Notes: generated by a model not told the origin, from the sequence alone. A stretch of 64,000 nucleotides of DNA from Patagioenas fasciata (GCF_037038585.1 NC_092520.1:13461001-13525000); one strand, 5' to 3'; positions 1-14,245 are shown, counted from the stretch's first letter. A program made the numbers and translations.

Positions 1-1061
1 CAGTGTGCAGCTGACAGTGCAGCAGAAGACATCTGGGGCAACGCTAAAGCACGGGGTGGCAGGAGGGAGGAAAAGTGGGTGGATAAGGAAATGGGAGTTT
101 TGGAAACGGATCAAGGGAGAATGGGACGGACAACACACATGGAGCTCTGGGAGGACACTGACACCACAGAGACACCATGTGCCTCTTATAGGACTAAGGA
201 GATGCCATGAAAAGCCCCTCCATCTTACTGCCATCCTTCCTTCCCCACTCAAAATCCAAAAATGGTTCACTAAACCATGAGAAAAATCTTTTCCTGTACA
301 TCAGCCTATTTTCAAGACTCTAAAAATAACACTGCTGGGCCCAGATTTATCCCTCTGCAAGTCTTGCAAAATGAAATTGAGAGCTCCAGTGAGGCAAGGA
401 AGCAGGTAGGGGAGCTGGGGACACGACTGCGGCAGCCCGGCTGTAGCAGTGACAGCTGCCTGCTCTGCCACTCAGACAAACAAGGTCTTCCGTATCTTTT
501 CCCCACAGAACTGTTACGCTTGTAACTGAATCTCCAGGGGAATAACCTTTATTTCTGTTGTCTTTTACCGAGTAATATGATCTACCCATTCCAGCCATCA
601 GCAGCTCTCCCCCTGGATAAAACAGCTCTCTGGGATGCTGAGCATGGGGGCACCTCAGCACCTGAGCACAACTGCTGCCTTGGCTCTGGGAGGGTGTGAG
701 GACTTCATGCCACCACCTACCTTTGTTCTCTGCTCAAGCAGCGACTTGGCAGAACAAACCCACACTTGCTACATTTAGCAACTGCTTCTCTTACTCCAAG
801 TTCCTACCTTGTGTTATCTCCAGCCCACTTACCCATGGCTGAAGGTGCAGAGCTTTCTCAAGCCCTCCCATCTATAGCACCCAAGGCAGGAAAACCCCAA
901 TGCTGTGTTGAAGACACAGCCTCCAGATGCCAGCAACAAAGCAATCAGCTCCTTTGTTTGCACCTGTGAGGCCAGGGAAAGAGGTTTAGGCCCTGCTAAA
1001 AAGGTAAGACTGCTCCCTGCCTCATCTCTTACCTCGTCATGCTGTGATTACCAGCTGAATC

Positions 1062-1829
1062 ACTGGGCCGAGGCCAATTGTATAAGGTTTAACAAGGCCA
1101 AGTGCTGGGTCCTGCACTTGGGTCACAACAACCCCAGGCAGTGCTACAGGTTCGGGGAAGAATGCCTGGAATGTGTCTGGCAGAGAGGGATCTGGGGGTG
1201 TTGATCAACAGTGGCTGAACATGAGCCAGCAGTGTGCCCAGGTGGCCAAAAAGGCCAACAGCATCCTGGCTTGTATCAGGAATAGTGTGGCCAGCAGGAC
1301 TAGAGAAGTGATTGTGCCACTGTACTCAGCAATGGTGAGGACCCACCTTGAATCCCGTGTTCAGTTTTGGGCCCCTCACCATAAGAAGGACATTGAAGTA
1401 CTGGAGGGATTGCAGAGGAGGTGATGAAGCTGGTGAGGGGCCTGGAGCACAAGTGTGATGAGGAGAGGCTGAGGGAACTGGGGCTGTTCAGCCTGGAGAA
1501 AAGGAGGCCGAGGGGAGACCTTATCACTGTCTGCAACTGCCTGAAAGGAGGTTGTAGCATGGAGGGTGCTGGTCTCTTCTCCCAAGTAGCAAGTGATAGG
1601 ACAAGAGGAAATAGCCTCAAGTTGCACCAGGGGAGGTTTAAATTGGATATTTGGAAAAAATTATTCACAGAAAGGGTTGTCAGGCATTGGAACAGGCTGT
1701 CCAGGGAAGCATTTAAAAGTCATTTAGATGAGGTTCTTAGGGACATGGTTTAGTGCTAGAGTTAAGCTAGGTTATGGTTGGACTTGACGATCCTGAGGGC
1801 CTCTTCCAACTGAAATGATTCTATGATTC
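1062..1829 (+). mobile_element. CR1 LINE, 3' fragment
   Basis: This is a 5'-truncated CR1 retrotransposon copy. Its translation gives the CR1 reverse-transcriptase C-terminal region in pieces: [20 protein letters not shown], then [20 protein letters not shown], then LEKRR. The copy ends in the CR1-type GATTCTATGATTC tail. The frame is broken between 1424 and 1421 (two overlapping ORFs), so the copy is dead. It is closely similar to the copy at 32424-32965, sharing the GLEHKCDEE motif, and likely belongs to the same subfamily. It lies antisense to MTMR2. Confidence 0.93.
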
Positions 1830-4800
1830 AGGGCACTGCGTTCTGCTGAGCCGCTCCAGCCACATGTTCACGTGCCTCCTGACACAGCAGCCAGCGTGCT
1901 GCTCCAAAAACCCCTCTCCTGGCCGACGTCCCTGCAGGACTTATGCACACAGCTCACCCCTACACTTCTACAGTGTCTACAGAGACACACTGTGCTGTAA
2001 CTCTAACTACAGGGTCTGAGAGGCCTGTGCATTGCTGAACACTGCTCCAGAAGGACCGAGAGGGTACATGAAGCTCGACAGTCAGGGTTTGCTTTTGTCT
2101 GTGAACAAAACAACTGATATGTTTGGCTCTTGCACTGCCTGAGCATTTGCCGACCAGTGGAGCGGCCCAGCCAGGACGACAACACGTGTCCGGCGCGGCC
2201 TGCTCCTGCCCACTCTGCCATCTCTCCCGCATCCTGCTCAGTCAAGATGCCTGAGTTCACTTAATGGCTTTTTTAATGGATGCTTTCCCATAACATGGAT
2301 CACTGTGCCAGGGCTGGCTTGGGCATGACCATACGAGGAACTCAAGTGTAAACCCAGAGCAAGAGAGGGAGAACAGCCAGATGGGCAAGGGTCAGTAACC
2401 TTATCCCTGGACACCGACACCTGCAGCAGAAGCCTCCAGATAACAAAGGTGCATGAAGAGAGCACCTGAGGTCTCTCTTAGAGTAGATGAGAATAATTGG
2501 AAAGTGTCTTTCTCCTGAATACTTGAGTCCCAAAACACACAAAGTTCAGGTTTTTTTGGCTTCATGCAACTTAATGGGAGTCTACAGATCTTCATTATCA
2601 AATTGCTGTGTAACAATTTTCCCAAGTCTGCATAGATTCTTCTCTCCTGAATCACAATCGAATGAATAAAAAAAGAATATTTTTTTGTTCAGACAAAATT
2701 AAAATGTAGCCTTTTTGTGATTTCCCCCCCTCTGAGTTAATTTGCCCTTGGTAACCTCCTACACACTTCAAATCATTTGCACATTTTGAACAGATTTGTT
2801 ACACATAAAGCCAGAGCGCTGGTGTGACATGTCTGACCTGACAGCGTGACCACCTTGCTCCTGCATTACTCCTTTCCCCAAAACCACGGCTGCCCCATCT
2901 ATTCAAAAGATAAGCTTCCCAGGTCGGAGCTGCTTTTGTTGCAGCTACACATGGTCCTATTCTCTGCTTCCTACAGCAGGAAGCCAGTCTCTTAACTGGA
3001 CCCTTGACGTAAACACATATAACCTGTCTGTACAGACAAACATTACACAGAGACACACAAAATCCCTTTGCACCTGCAGCCCCTGAACTCACAGGTTTGG
3101 CACATCTACCTCGTGAGCATGCCCTGGTCAGCAGCGACAGACGGGATACACACTGCATGGCCAAGAATGTGCTGTTGTACGTGTGTGTGCAAGAATATAC
3201 ACACAGAACTAGAAGATTTGAAAAATATGTAACTTTTCAAATCATAGGTGAAATATGGATTTGAAATTCAACAGCCAAGTGAAAGGTTCTACCTCCTACA
3301 GGACAATATTTGTAGGTAACACACCTAAACTTTCCTCTTCCTCCCACCTTTTTTTTTTAAATGTCTTTCTCTCAAGGGCTGGCACAGGTTTAAATGCCCT
3401 CCTGAATCAGCACTCTTGCCACTCCGCAGGCAGGGTAGTCAGTAAACTGCAGGAATATCCATTTCATCTAAAACTGGAGATCTACATCTGAGCTAATCAC
3501 CCTAGGAGCTCTGGGGAGTCAGTGGAAAGCCGGACACCTCAGAGATTCACCTTTAGAATGAGCGTCTATCTTCCTACCAAAGGCTGAGAACTAGGGTGAG
3601 TAACTCCAGTGGCAGATCTCGTAGGGCGAATCCCATCTCTGGTGCTTCACTGTGGCCAGCGTAGCAACGCCCAATCTCCTGCACATCCCTGTACAACTGA
3701 GTAGTCATAAACTGTATTTGCAGAGAGGTCCTAAGCAGGAGATGAGCCAGGCCAGATCCAAAAAATGATGCACTCATTAAAACAGGCTGGTAGGACAGAT
3801 CTTACTAGCTGAGTTCCCAGAGACAGACAGTTATCGGGTCAGAGCCAGCTCCTTTCTGCTCTCTCAGAGAACCAGATGAGGGAAGTCACTCTTTCTGCAA
3901 AGGCTTAGCCGCAAGGTGATTTTTCCATACTTGAATTTTATTTATTTTCTTTGTAAATCAAGAGCAAAAATATGCACTTAAATAACCTTTCAAATGCCTT
4001 TCGGTGGTCTCAGACCATGTTCACCTATTCCTTCCCCCCAGTCTCTCTCCTCTTTCATGGCTGTTGCTATGACAGTCAGTCAACAAAGGCGAGTGCCACT
4101 TCGGCAGGTGTTTCAAGATTTGTCATCACCCCAATGATGACTGTGAAAACCCCTGAAACAAAACAGATACAGAAACTCTTTCTATTCACCTCAGAAAAAA
4201 CACAGAGGTATAATTCTGTCCAGGTGACGTTGACAGAAGCTGCAGAACTGACACGAATATACACAGAATCAAGACCCATAATTTTTCCTAGGTTCATTGG
4301 TTTCTTCTCTAAATCAAGCATTTCTTAAAACAAAAAAGTGCACATTTTTTCTAGCATTTTGATGCTTAGATACTTCTGTCTTCTCAGTGCTTAATTAGGA
4401 CTGCAGAACAGTAGCCGTGCTTACTTGAGAAATCCGGTAGAGTGCAAACACTGCACTACTTTGGAGAGATTTTCAGCTGCCATTTATGGCTATTTCAAGT
4501 GTATGTTGGAGAAGATTTATGTGCTACGTATCCTACTGGGAATGTAATAAAACATTAATCTGTTGATTATTTTTGAATCATTAAGAATACCACAGCAGAA
4601 TGACTACAGGAAAGAACAGCAGCATCTCTGCATGACTGAGGCACAGGAACTTTTCTGAGGATTATGACCGGATGGTTTGAAAAACTATGGTAGGGACATT
4701 CAGACCAGTCAGATATTAACTGCAGAGAAATGCTTTGTGTCTTATTTTTTTGGGATATTAAAAGTTGAAAAGTGGAAAGCACAAAACACCATTGACACAT

Positions 4801-6868
4801 GGATCATTTCAGCATAGTACATAGAGAACCAAATATACTGTCCAAAGACCACATCAAGCCCACTGAGCTCCTGAGAGAGCACTTGGCCAAAAAAAGGTTT
4901 CCTAGCTTGGTTAAAAAACAACACAAGAGCCATTTAAGCTATTGATAAAATGTTCTGACAACAGATCACGTATTACACTACTCTAAAGACAATAATCACA
5001 CACAATGTACACTGCAACTGCCTTTTAACTATGCTTCCCTGACACAAATGAAAATAAAACAAATCTCAAACTGTGATCTCTACCTACCATGTATATTTTG
5101 AGAAAGTATAAAAAGTCTTAAGAAAACACTTGCTTACTTACCACTGTCTCGAAAATCTTTAAAAAGAAACTGAAGATCAGTCTACTTAAAAAAAGAAATG
5201 TAATACACAGTCACCAGAGTAATTTAAAAGGGCTCCTCTGAGAAGGAAGCAGCCACCACGCAGTGCTTGCTTCCTTGGGGTTTTCTGCTTTGTTTTTCCC
5301 ACGATACACTTCACCCAGACCTGAGTGTCTGGGGATGAAGAACAGTCTCCCTGGGCTGGTAAATGTCCTGGGCCCCCACTGCACAATGTGAGGCTGAGAA
5401 GCTCAAAGGAACACATCATTGAGGGCCGCTCGTTCCAACAGGGCTGGCTTGTCTCTTCCCATTTGCATGGCCTGGTGCCTCCAGACAACTCCCTCGTTGG
5501 GTTCTGACAGAAAGTCATCACTGACTCAACCCAGCAATGCTTCCTGGCACAGAAGCTCGCAGATATTATCTATTCAGACAAGTCCAACATTTTTTAATAC
5601 AGAACCTTCTTCGGTGCCAAGGGTTCCACATACGCCTCAAACGACAACAGCTCTGCTCTCCGCTGGCCGCTCAAAAACTTGGGACAGCACTGACTCTATG
5701 CTTTATTTTTACTGTATTTTATTTAGCAAGCAACCTTATATAGGGAAAACAGATTAAAATTTTAAGGAAAGCATTAAACTAGTTCAGTGAAGTTCATATC
5801 ATCAATCTTAAGAAAAACACTGACTAAAGAGAGTAATAAATTCTACCAACTACAACTAGTCACAGAAAACTGTTACCAAAAAATTTCACTTTGGAATTTA
5901 GCGATATATATAAGGATTCAAGATACAAGAAATTATGTATTTACAATGAGTAAAAAATCATACAGAGAGGAACGAAGATGTTTTGGTGCAAAAACATCTA
6001 CAGAAAACTAAATTTTGGCAGGTACTGCATGCAGTCACAAATTTGCCTGCTCCTTTTAAATACCATGCTTGTTCATTCCTGCCTGATTTTGTGCTTCAGT
6101 CTACAAAATTATAAACACAGGGGAGAAAAAAGGGGGGGAAAAAGCCACTTCTTACCCAGTTTACTCAGCAAAAGGAGAATTCTTGCACTTCGTAGCTAGG
6201 AGAAATACTGCAGTCCATTAGAAAGAGCTGAAAATATTTTTGAGGAACACATGAGGGCCATTTTCTTATTCTCTTTAGTTTTCCAGTCCTAATAGGCAGC
6301 AATCATAAATGCTTCCAGAGATTTTTTCACAGAGCATTACTTCATATTCAAACATTCAGGTACCTCTATATAAGAAAAATTAGCAGCACTTGCTGTCTTT
6401 GCTCTATCCTAACTAGATGAGCACTTAGGGAGCATTATTTCCATGTAAAGGAGACAGAAAACTGACTGTATCTGGCTCTTCCCCCATCCAATTTGCATGC
6501 AATCAATATTTTGCAACCCAGAGGTTGGCTACTCTGCGGTTTTGTTTCCTTGAAAGGGGGAGGTGCAGAGAAGGACTTACTGGTGAGCAATGCAGGGAGG
6601 GGACCAAGATTTTCCATCTCTTAGGACAGTTTAAAAAGAAAAATATTGTAATTCTCATGAAATATATAGCATTTACAGTCATGGAAACTGGAGTCCTAAA
6701 AAAACATGGCAATGGCAGGGGCTAAATTCTAGTCACTCATGGGGCTGTCCTGGAATGACCACACTTATGGACAAGAGTATCATTCATTCTCCAGAAACAG
6801 TCCTTTGTGTGCATGTCCATCAACAGCTTAGTGCTCCAAAGAAGAAAGGAAAAGCCCGTTTCCCACAG

Positions 6869-6887
6869 ACACACACACACACACACA
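6869..6887. repeat. (AC)n microsatellite
   Basis: An uninterrupted run of AC dinucleotides in MTMR2 intron 2. Confidence 0.95.
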
Positions 6888-9800
6888 TAACTCATACAGT
6901 CAAAAATCAGAAATTTGGGATAGTCAAAATATTTTTTCCCATAAGATTTTCCTGCTTTCTCCTCTACTGCTAGGGTAAAGCATTGCCTATTCTTGGATTT
7001 GGCCTTTATTTCATCCTTGTGTGCAAAGGGACCTGTGGAAATACTACATGCAGGTCAGGTAGGGACCAGTTCTGCCTGCACAGCTTCTCCTCCTGTACAC
7101 CCACAAAAACTCGAGGTGCACTTCTGCATGAGAATATGACTGAGACCAACGCGATGACGCAGAAAAACACCTATGGTCTTCACACAGTGACAGTAAAAAG
7201 ATGAACTGTTTATTTCATTTCACTGCTCTATCACCAGTTCACATCCGGCCAAGTCTTTTGTGACCACAGGTCAATTATCTTCACCATCTGGTGGCTTTTG
7301 CAATATGGTCTGTAATTTAATAGCAGTCACAGTCCGGTGCACTGGGAAGGAGAGCTCGTATCACTGAAGACATCTTCGCATTTGCTATGAAGTAGGCTCC
7401 TTATGAGCAGTCCCATGCAAAGAGCCAAGGGCCAGTCCAAACCAGGAACACTTATCCCCATACATTGCAAAACAAAGACGGAGCTGACTGGCAGGGCAGA
7501 GTCTTCAACTACCCTGGAGGTACTTAGGCAGCGTTTTTTTTCATGATTTAGTGCTTCCAAACTAGCATCAGTCACTAACTGAAAAGTCCCTTAAAAGCAA
7601 AAGTAAAAAACATTGCTTAAATGAGTGCTTAAAGTTTAAAAAGTTGTGCTGGTCTCTAAACCCAGCTCTTGTTGAACATGTGTTACGCATAACCCAGGCC
7701 TGACACGCTTCCTGCGTTGGCAGGGAGATAGAGATGGAAAAGCTCACCAAGGCGAGTTATAATGATTTATAGCAAAGGACTGGGGAGGGAAGACATCACA
7801 TCTTTCTTCAATATGTTTTTCAACGAACAATATACATGTTCTACATAAAACTAGCCTAAGCCACTTTGCACTGAAGCTAGAATAAAGTAAGGCAAAGGTG
7901 GGAAAGTCAGTGAGTGGCATTTTGGTTAATCCTGCCCAACATCACCTGAGGGAGAGGATTTACCTCGCTTTTAGAGGTCCACATCTGGAGTAATGACCCT
8001 GAACTCTCTTCATAGTCAGGCAAGGAACACAGTAGGTTTTCAAATGAGACAAAACTGCACCTCTGCTGGAGCACAGCTAAAGCAGAAATCTACCCCGAAC
8101 CATCAGTTGCTGCCCCTCAAATAATATTCACAACATCCTGCGGCAATGACTCCTGGAGCTCAGGTACATGACATCCTCACCTAGTGTGGGCATTTCTGTA
8201 AAGCTCAGATAAACCAAATGATCTATTTCTTTCAGTTGACTACAAAGGAATTGTGGTTGCCTAGCTTGAGCGCAGACTTGCTCAAACTGATTTCACCCAG
8301 GAAACCTAAGGAGATAGCGATGGTATGGAGACTCCTTCATATACCTTTTTTCAATCATCAGTTATGTATCTTATAGAATAAATCACACTGGCTTCTCTAC
8401 AGTCTCCATCCATAGACACAGTGGATAACAAATTAAGGTTACACAAGCAACTCTGTTTCTTCCCTTTTCTAACCTTGGAGTCCTGGGCATGCTACGATAA
8501 TGCTCTTGCATCTCATATGTAAACCATTGCTAATCCACTGATTCCTCATATATTAAAGGAGAAAATTATTACAGAGGGAGCGAATAATCAGGGAGGATGG
8601 GATACACACCTGTACAACATTTTACTGGACCTCACAGGAATATAAGGAATTGTGGATCCTACTGTTGCCCTCAAAGGGGAGAATGGTTTAGTGGCCACAA
8701 GCAGCAACAGCAAGAACAAATATTTGAACTACACTCTCTGAAGCTCGCAGAACTAAGCAGGTGACACACAGGTCTGATGTACTGCTTTCCTCTGTCCACA
8801 GAAGGGACGGGAAGAAAGCAGCAACATAAGAAAGCCAACATATGAGCTTCCATCCTCTGCTTCAGGCTTTCACTACATACAATCCAAAACCAAACAAAAT
8901 GGACCGCAAATTTTCAGGTGAGGGTGCTGTTCTTAAGGGAAGTGGCAGCAGGAGTCACTGGCCATACCCACCGCTTCCCAACTGCAGATGAAAAGGATCC
9001 AACCCTTTTATGCGAGCTATTCCAAAGCTTTGAATATGGTAAACATTGGGCATTATGGTATAAATCAACATCTAACTCAAAATGGAAGTCCCCACTGATA
9101 ACAGCTAGAGCCTTAGCAAGAATACTTAAGAGATGTACTAAAACTGCACAGACATATGTGCCTATAGGGATAGGAGAAAATACAGCCTTTAGGACTTAAA
9201 AGCAACAACCTCACTGTACTTTCATAACCACAAAGTTCCCAGAACCGTAAGAGATATTTATGCACTTTAATATCTTTGGCAATGTTGGCTCTAAGGTGTT
9301 TTTAAAATCTCATCCCAAATTACAAATTATCTATGAATTTCCAGCTCATTTTCACTTCCAACTACTTCTATTCAACTCTGTTCTTGCCTGATCTGTAACT
9401 TATGCTAAAACATATGGCAGTGTATTGTCTAAAAATTCCTTCAAAAAGTGCATTCCCTAAATCAATTCTAAACAGTTTCAGATTTGAGATCAGGAAGTGG
9501 GTGGAGGGGACAACCTAATAGTGCTTGGTTGTTTTTATGCTGGGGTTCGGGTTTTATTTTCATCTTTTTTCTCCCTCTATGAAGCTAACTGAAGTTTTTT
9601 AGAGTTAGTTTATGAAGTGAAAATTCTAAAAATTGTAGCGGAAAGGCAATTTAATCTTAGTTCCAGATACTGAAATGCTCAATATACATTAAAAAGCTCC
9701 CACCCTTCATAAAGGTTATTACTATTAAATGCTTTGGAGTAAGATTTAGGAAAAGTACTGCACATGCATTCAGTAGGAATCCCCAGTGGTTTTCTCATTT

Positions 9801-10394
9801 ACTTCATTACACACATGCACGCACACACATAGAGTGCTAATTGCACTCCAAAAGAAAACTGCAGGCACAGACTGCAAGAAATGATGTGGGTCCTTCCCCT
9901 GGTTCCCTCCTCCTGATGGACGCCTACTATTCTTCTAAAAATTCCCCACAGAAAAAAGAGTGCTAACTGTAGCTATCACAAAGTGTTTTTCCATCGTCAC
10001 AGAAATTTAATTTCTAGATTTGAGTCAATGTACACGCAGAGGCAGAGATCAAGTAGAGGTAGGAGTGATGATGGATCCACGAAGTAATTCATTCTAGCAA
10101 GGAAAATTTAAATACACATCAAGAGCATAATCTCATAATTGGAAAATCCACTTCAAAATCTTGAGACACTTATTTTCAGCCTCTTAAAGCTAACTGATGC
10201 AACACCTCCCTGTGAGAACACCATGTAGCCTAGGCACTTGTCTCCCATTCCTCCGAGTTACCACAAAAGGTGTTAGTTCCCACTTCAGGACTTATTATCT
10301 TATTTTCCAGGAACAACGTGGAACTTCTTTTTGTCCTCAGAGGAAATAAGGTGCTAAGCTCAAATCTCAGTACCTATTCAGACTTGGGAGTTCG

Positions 10395-10600
10395 TGCTGT
10401 TTTGTGCCAATCAAAGCTGCACAAGACGCTCAGGCATGTAAGGAAAGGGCTGGAACCGAGAACACTCTCATGCCACTGTATCAGTTCATAGTGCGACCTC
10501 ATCTGCAGCATCAAAGGCAAGGCTGCATCTCAGAAAGATCAAAGAAGATACTAAGAACAATCAGGGCCTTGAAAAATCTCTCACAGAACTGACTTTAAAA
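10395..10600 (+). mobile_element. Old, degraded CR1-like fragment
   Basis: A short frame (10404-10592) reads MPLYQFIVRPHLQHQ, then CISERSKKILRTIRALKNL. This resembles the CR1 block [17 protein letters not shown] followed by the [12 protein letters not shown] helix. No intact 3' tail is visible. It may be an ancient CR1 or L3-type remnant. Borders and family are uncertain. Confidence 0.4.
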
Positions 10601-11109
10601 AAAAACACATCTTGCAGAACTGTCACATGACAGAGATGTTAATTAGGAGGAAACTGGACAAAGAATGATAAGCCCAGAGAGAGGACAGCTATTCTCCTCA
10701 ACTGAAGTCCTGAAAGAAATAGGCATTAGCTGATCACCACTCACAATAAATCTTTCATTTGGGAACTAGCACAAGGCTCCAAGAGCAAGCTCTGGGAGCG
10801 AACAGTAACCCATCAGCACTGACAGCGGCTGTGTCCCTGCAGTTGCATTGGCAACACCCACACAAGAGGCTGTCCACAGGTAGAGGACGGATCTCAACCC
10901 TACCTCCCAGGCTTGTTCTCCAGAATCAAACAATTCCAGGAACAAACAGAAAAGTGGTTAATGCATTAACTCCTCTAGGAGAGCTAACGTCAACCTGTAC
11001 CCGTGGAAACTGCCCCCTTCTCCCTATACGCCAATACAAGCAGGACCATGGGGATGCATTTTCTCCAGGCCTGCTTACCAGGTAAAAGCAGTCACTCAAG
11101 CGTAAAGGC

Positions 11110-11863
11110 AAGAACCACAACAACCCCCTTCAGCGCTACAGGCTGGGCACAGAGTGGCTGGAGAGCAGCCAGACAGAAAGGGACCTGGGGGTACTGATTG
11201 ACAGCAAGCTCAACATGAGCCAACAGTGTGCCCAGGTGGCCAAGAAGGCCAATGGTATCCTGGCCTGTATCAAAAATAGTGTGGTCAGCAGGACAAGGGA
11301 AGTGATCCTTCCCCTGTACTCTGCATTGGTGAGGCCACACCTGGAGTATTGTGTTCAGTTCTGGGCCCCTCAGTTCAGGAAAGATATTGAGGTGCTGGAG
11401 CGGGTCCAGAGAAGAGCAACAAGACTGGTGAAGGGACTTGAGCACATGACCTATGGGGAGAGGCTGAGGGAGCTGGGGTTGTTCAGCCTGGAGAAGAGGA
11501 GGCTTAGAGGTGACCTCATCACTCTCTATAACTACCTGAAGGGAAGTTATAGTCAGGTGGGAACTGGTCTCTTCTCCCAGGCAGTTAGCAATAGGACAAG
11601 GGGACATGGGCTTAAACTCTGCCAGGGGAAGTTTAGGCTGGATATTAGGAAGAAGTTCTTTACGGAAAGAGTGATCAGGCATTGGAATGGCCTGCCTAGG
11701 GAGGTGGTGGACTCACCGTCCCTGGAGGTTTTTAAACTGAGATTGGACATGGCTCTTAGTGCCATGATCTAGTAAATGGGCTGAAGTTGGACCAAGGGTT
11801 GGACTTGATGATCTCTGAGGTCTTTTCCAACCTAGCCAATTCTGTGATTCTGTGATTCTGTGA
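11110..11863 (+). mobile_element. CR1 LINE, 3' fragment with long open frame
   Basis: This is a 5'-truncated CR1 copy that still has an open frame of 185 codons (11215-11772) covering the C-terminal end of ORF2. Motifs include [77 protein letters not shown] and [10 protein letters not shown]. It ends in three copies of an ATTCTGTG unit. The intact frame suggests a fairly recent insertion. It is truncated and has no endonuclease or polymerase core, so it is not autonomous. It stands tail-to-tail with the minus-strand copy 20 bp away. Confidence 0.95.
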
Positions 11864-11883
11864 CATGCCTACACATAACTGCA

Positions 11884-12345
11884 TCATAGAATCATACAAT
11901 GTCCTGAGCTGGAAGGGACCCACAAGGATCATCGAGTCCAACTCCTGTCCCTGCACAGGACAACCCCACAGTTCACACCATGTGTCTGAGGGTGTTGTCC
12001 AGTCTCTTCTTGAACACTGTCAGGCTTGGGGCCGTGACACCTCCCTGGGGAGCCTGTTCCAGTGCTCCACCACCCTCTGCGTGAAGAACTTTTTCCTAAT
12101 GTCCAACCTAAACCTCCACTGGCACATCTTCCTGCCATTCCCTCGGGTTCTCTCACTGGTTGCCAGAAAGATCAGTGCCTGCCCCTCCTCCTCCCCTTGT
12201 GAGGAAGCTGTAGCCACCATGAGGTCTCCCCTCAGTCTCCTCCAGGTTGAACACACCAAGTGACTTCAGCCGCTCCTCATACGGCTTCCCCTCCAAACCC
12301 TTCACCTGCTTTGTAGCCCTCTTTGCAGTCACTCACACCACTTTC
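11884..12345 (-). mobile_element. CR1 LINE, 3' fragment (minus strand)
   Basis: This is a CR1 copy in the opposite orientation. Its 3' end is at 11884, where the plus strand shows the complement of the tail (ATCATAGAATCATA). Minus-strand translation gives [22 protein letters not shown] (12020-12259), the CR1 C-terminal block. It belongs to a different subfamily from its neighbour, judging by its 3' region. It is one of only two minus-strand CR1 copies seen, and so runs in the sense direction of MTMR2. Confidence 0.92.
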
Positions 12346-13943
12346 TGCAAGAGGCAAAGCACAGTGGGCTTATTCTGAATTCAGGCCCTAAAGATGATAC
12401 AGGTTACAAGCAAGAAGCATCTTGCCAGCAAAGGTACGTGCTCACACTTGGCCAGCAATGCCTTTAATCTAAATAAGTAATTCTCTGCTTTACCATCTCT
12501 CCTTAAGCACTCTTCTGAAATGAAAGGGGAGCAACATTTTTTCAAACCACAGCACAACTTCAGTTTGCTTGTAAATAAAGGAAAGGAAGAAGAGGGCTGG
12601 TTGTGAAGAACTTGCTCTGCACATCACACAACTGTGGCACAGCCAGGGAGGGTGGCTGCTAAGGGCCTCCAAGCAACAGGACATACGCATCTTCTGCCCG
12701 AAAAATGTACCATGCGGCTAAGTGAAGGTTCCTCTGATGTTATTTTTGGCTGAGATACAGCAGCCCTGTTGGATGGGGAACCAGACAAACCCAGGAGAGT
12801 GGGAATCCATGCCCAGTCAGATTAGAATTCACACGGAGAAGGTGACAAAAGGAAGAGTCACATGACTCCATCATGGTTACAAGGAAAACATGTTGAGCTG
12901 ACCTCACCACCAAGAAGGAAAGACAACATCGATTCTAGAAAAGAAATGTTGCTTTGTTCTCTAGTTGTAAAGTAATTCTTAGGTGTTGAAAAATTGTGCA
13001 AATGCAGTTGAGTTGTGCATCGGAAAAAGATATGCATGGAAAAAGAAACCCTCTTCGAAAAACTTCAGGAAAAAACAAATAAGGTAATAAAATAAGCTTG
13101 TGTAAAATTCCAGTTTTTATACCGTTATACAAACAGTTACAGTTGTAGTAATATTTGCAATCTTATCTATATTGCAATCTTAATGACCTAGCCTCAGCCT
13201 AAAAACTGTGTTTTCTGCACGGTGGAGTAACTTAAAACCCCAGCTTCACAGGGGAAATAACTTCAGACCTATTACATACTTCTTTACCCAGACATGTTCT
13301 AAAGATTACTTTTTGTAAGCATAGCTAAACATGTAAACTATCAATAGGTCACACATAAACTATTGATTCATCTTCAATTCTTAGCCTAATACTGGCTAAT
13401 AAGCTGCCTTTAGAAAGAAGAATTTATGTTCATGCCATATATGAACAGACAGACTTTCTGTTATTAATTACACACTACTGAGACAACACTCACGGGACAA
13501 AAAATTATCATGGTTGTTGAAGGAATTAGTGTTGCATTTAGAGGTTTTAATGCAACCTATCTGTGTTTATATTTTACAAAGATGCTCAAACATGGCTGGT
13601 AAAGGCTAAAAGTCATTACTAGAATGTACCAACAGTTTTACACCTATGGATTTTTTTTTTTTAAAGCAAGGACATATCAGCAAAACCCTTGCTTTCACTT
13701 CCGAAAATCCTGTGACACAGAACTAGAACTTTGGATTTATAATTAACAAATCTAATAACAGACTTAAAAGAGCCTTGTTTGGACCTTTTTTTATGTCAGA
13801 GCAATTTATTATGACAGAAGATTATTTTATCAGCTAGGAGATAGCAATCTTTCTCTGAAAGAAGATACTTCCAAGGACTCAGTGTTTACAAACAAGCACA
13901 AGTTCTCAAGAGAGAACATCTCATATATACACACAACAGAGGG

Positions 13944-13958
13944 AAAAAAAAAAAAAAA
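13944..13958. repeat. Poly-A run
   Basis: Fifteen consecutive A on the plus strand. No flanking retroposed sequence is recognised. Confidence 0.9.
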
Positions 13959-14245
13959 GGATATGCAACTGGCAGGTTGAAGATTTCACTTAGAGTACTT
14001 AAAAGAAAATGGAGCTCCTTTGAAAATTCATCTCCAAGAGTGAGTTGCAGAGTCAGCTTTTTGAAGATTAAACAACTTTATAAAGAAGGAAATAACACAG
14101 TAGAGATTATACTTCAATTTCTATTTCACCTGTTTGACTTTGGGTCCTTTCATGCTTTGGCTACATAAAATTTGGCATAAAGCTGACAACATTTTACCAT
14201 ATCCAAACTCATAGGAGCAAGAAACGTCCTCTGAAGGAGGCCGCA

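Noticed and set aside
4076..4321. Minus-strand ORF ending GVMTNLETPAEVALAFVD as a possible exon
   Set aside because: There is a weak acceptor-like TTTGTTTCAG inside it, but the residues match neither MTMR2 nor another neighbour I know, and the plus strand is equally open.
6435..6712. Possible MTMR2 exon 3 (minus-strand reading EMENLGPLPALL followed by a GT)
   Set aside because: It superficially resembles the EMEEPPLLPGE stretch of MTMR2, but the flanking residues do not match, the required acceptor and phase are missing, and the similarity is only a few residues.
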